Translations under genes and position numbers: made by a program
The notes under the pieces: generated by a model
Databases searched by the model: none
Seen by the model: only the letters and a program-made list of their open reading frames with translations
Told to the model about the DNA's origin: nothing
Assembly: GCA_027489105.1 (NCBI GenBank)
Contig: JAIYAJ010000033.1
Location: forward strand, 1-7,015
Reading direction: 5' to 3'
Origin: Zymomonas sp.
GTDB taxonomy: Bacteria > Pseudomonadota > Alphaproteobacteria > Sphingomonadales > Sphingomonadaceae
DNA: 7,015 nucleotides
Part shown: positions 6,320 through 7,015 of the stretch, piece by piece
Layout: every line of letters starts with the position of its first letter
Position numbering within the stretch: position 1 is the stretch's first letter

Positions 6320-7015
6320 TCAATCCGCAAACGGATCGCGGACCAGGATCGTGTCCTCGCGCTCGGGGCTGGTCGACACCAGCGCCACCGGGCACTGGAT
6401 CAGCTCTTCGACGCGGCGGATATATTTGATCGCCTGGGCCGGCAGTTCGGCCCAGCTGCGCGCGCCGGCGGTCGACTCGCTCCAGCCTTCGATGCTTTCG
6501 TAGATCGGCTCGACCCGCGCCTGGTCCTGCGGGTGCGGGGGCAGATAGTCGTAGGTCTTGCCGTCGAGCGTGTAGCCGACGCAGATCCGGATTTCCTCGA
6601 AGCCGTCGAGCACGTCGAGCTTGGTCAGCGCGACGCCGGTGATGCCCGAGACGGCGGCCGACTGGCGGACGAGGACCGCATCGAACCAGCCGCAGCGGCG
6701 CTTGCGCCCCGTGACGGTGCCGAACTCATGGCCGCGCTCGCCCAGCCGCTGGCCGGTGTCGTCGGTCAGCTCGGACGGGAAGGGGCCGGAGCCGACGCGG
6801 GTGGTGTAGGCCTTGACGATGCCCAGCACGAAGCCCGCCGCCGAGGGGCCGAGGCCCGACCCACTGGAGGCGGTGCCGGCGATGGTGTTCGACGAGGTGA
6901 CGAAGGGATAGGTGCCGTGATGGACATCGAGCAGCACGCCCTGCGCGCCCTCGAACAGGATGCGCTTGCCGGCGCGGCGCTGCGAATCGAGCAGCGCCCA
7001 GACGGTGTCGGCGAA
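6320..7015 (-). CDS. purA: Adenylosuccinate synthetase (C-terminal part)
   Basis: The last 231 residues of PurA, which joins IMP and aspartate using GTP to give adenylosuccinate, the first committed step from IMP to AMP, in the cytoplasm. The frame is open to the window edge, so the N-terminal ~200 residues lie outside; the usual total is about 430. The fragment lines up with E. coli PurA throughout: [28 protein letters not shown], the GSGPFPSEL segment, [17 protein letters not shown] (IMP and aspartate binding), TKLDVLDG (GTP base recognition) and [13 protein letters not shown]. It ends normally at ILRDPFAD and TGA (6320-6322). High GC marks the return to core chromosome. No strong intrinsic terminator follows. 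Confidence 0.97.
   Translation of the reverse strand, partial: FADTVWALLDSQRRAGKRILFEGAQGVLLDVHHGTYPFVTSSNTIAGTASSGSGLGPSAAGFVLGIVKAYTTRVGSGPFPSELTDDTGQRLGERGHEFGTVTGRKRRCGWFDAVLVRQSAAVSGITGVALTKLDVLDGFEEIRICVGYTLDGKTYDYLPPHPQDQARVEPIYESIEGWSESTAGARSWAELPAQAIKYIRRVEELIQCPVALVSTSPEREDTILVRDPFAD

Overview
The window looks like a chromosomal segment of a high-GC alphaproteobacterium, most likely a sphingomonad. This rests on roughly 65-70% GC in the housekeeping genes, on how the UvrB and PurA proteins read, and on a GTTC-N7-GTTC LexA-type operator, the form used by alphaproteobacteria. The genus is an inference; no search was possible.

Layout. Positions 1-2441 (plus strand) hold core genes: the 3' end of uvrB (nucleotide excision repair), a DUF1810 gene, tag (3-methyladenine DNA glycosylase I, overlapping DUF1810 by ATGA) and a DJ-1/PfpI-family gene. 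A LexA-type box lies in the short gap after uvrB, so DUF1810-tag is probably a small SOS-regulated unit. At the far end, 6320-7015 (minus strand), is the 3' part of purA (adenylosuccinate synthetase), again high GC.

Between them, about 2.4-6.3 kb, is an accessory segment of visibly lower GC, down to about 30% near 5.6 kb. It contains a predicted secreted protein of unknown function (minus), a frameshifted second copy of the last ~210 bp of the DJ-1/PfpI gene, an N-terminal fragment of a KAP-like P-loop NTPase that stops soon after Walker B, and two small predicted membrane proteins (minus). An AT-rich stretch between those two carries four ACAGTAT-type repeats.

The partial DJ-1/PfpI copies at about 2.15 and 4.1 kb are direct repeats of about 96% substitution identity. 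With the truncated NTPase and the composition shift, they suggest that foreign or strain-variable DNA recombined into the region next to the DJ-1/PfpI gene and then decayed. I see no complete new system. The strongest leads are the SOS box before DUF1810-tag and the recombination scar with its broken NTPase gene, possibly the remains of a defence-type locus.
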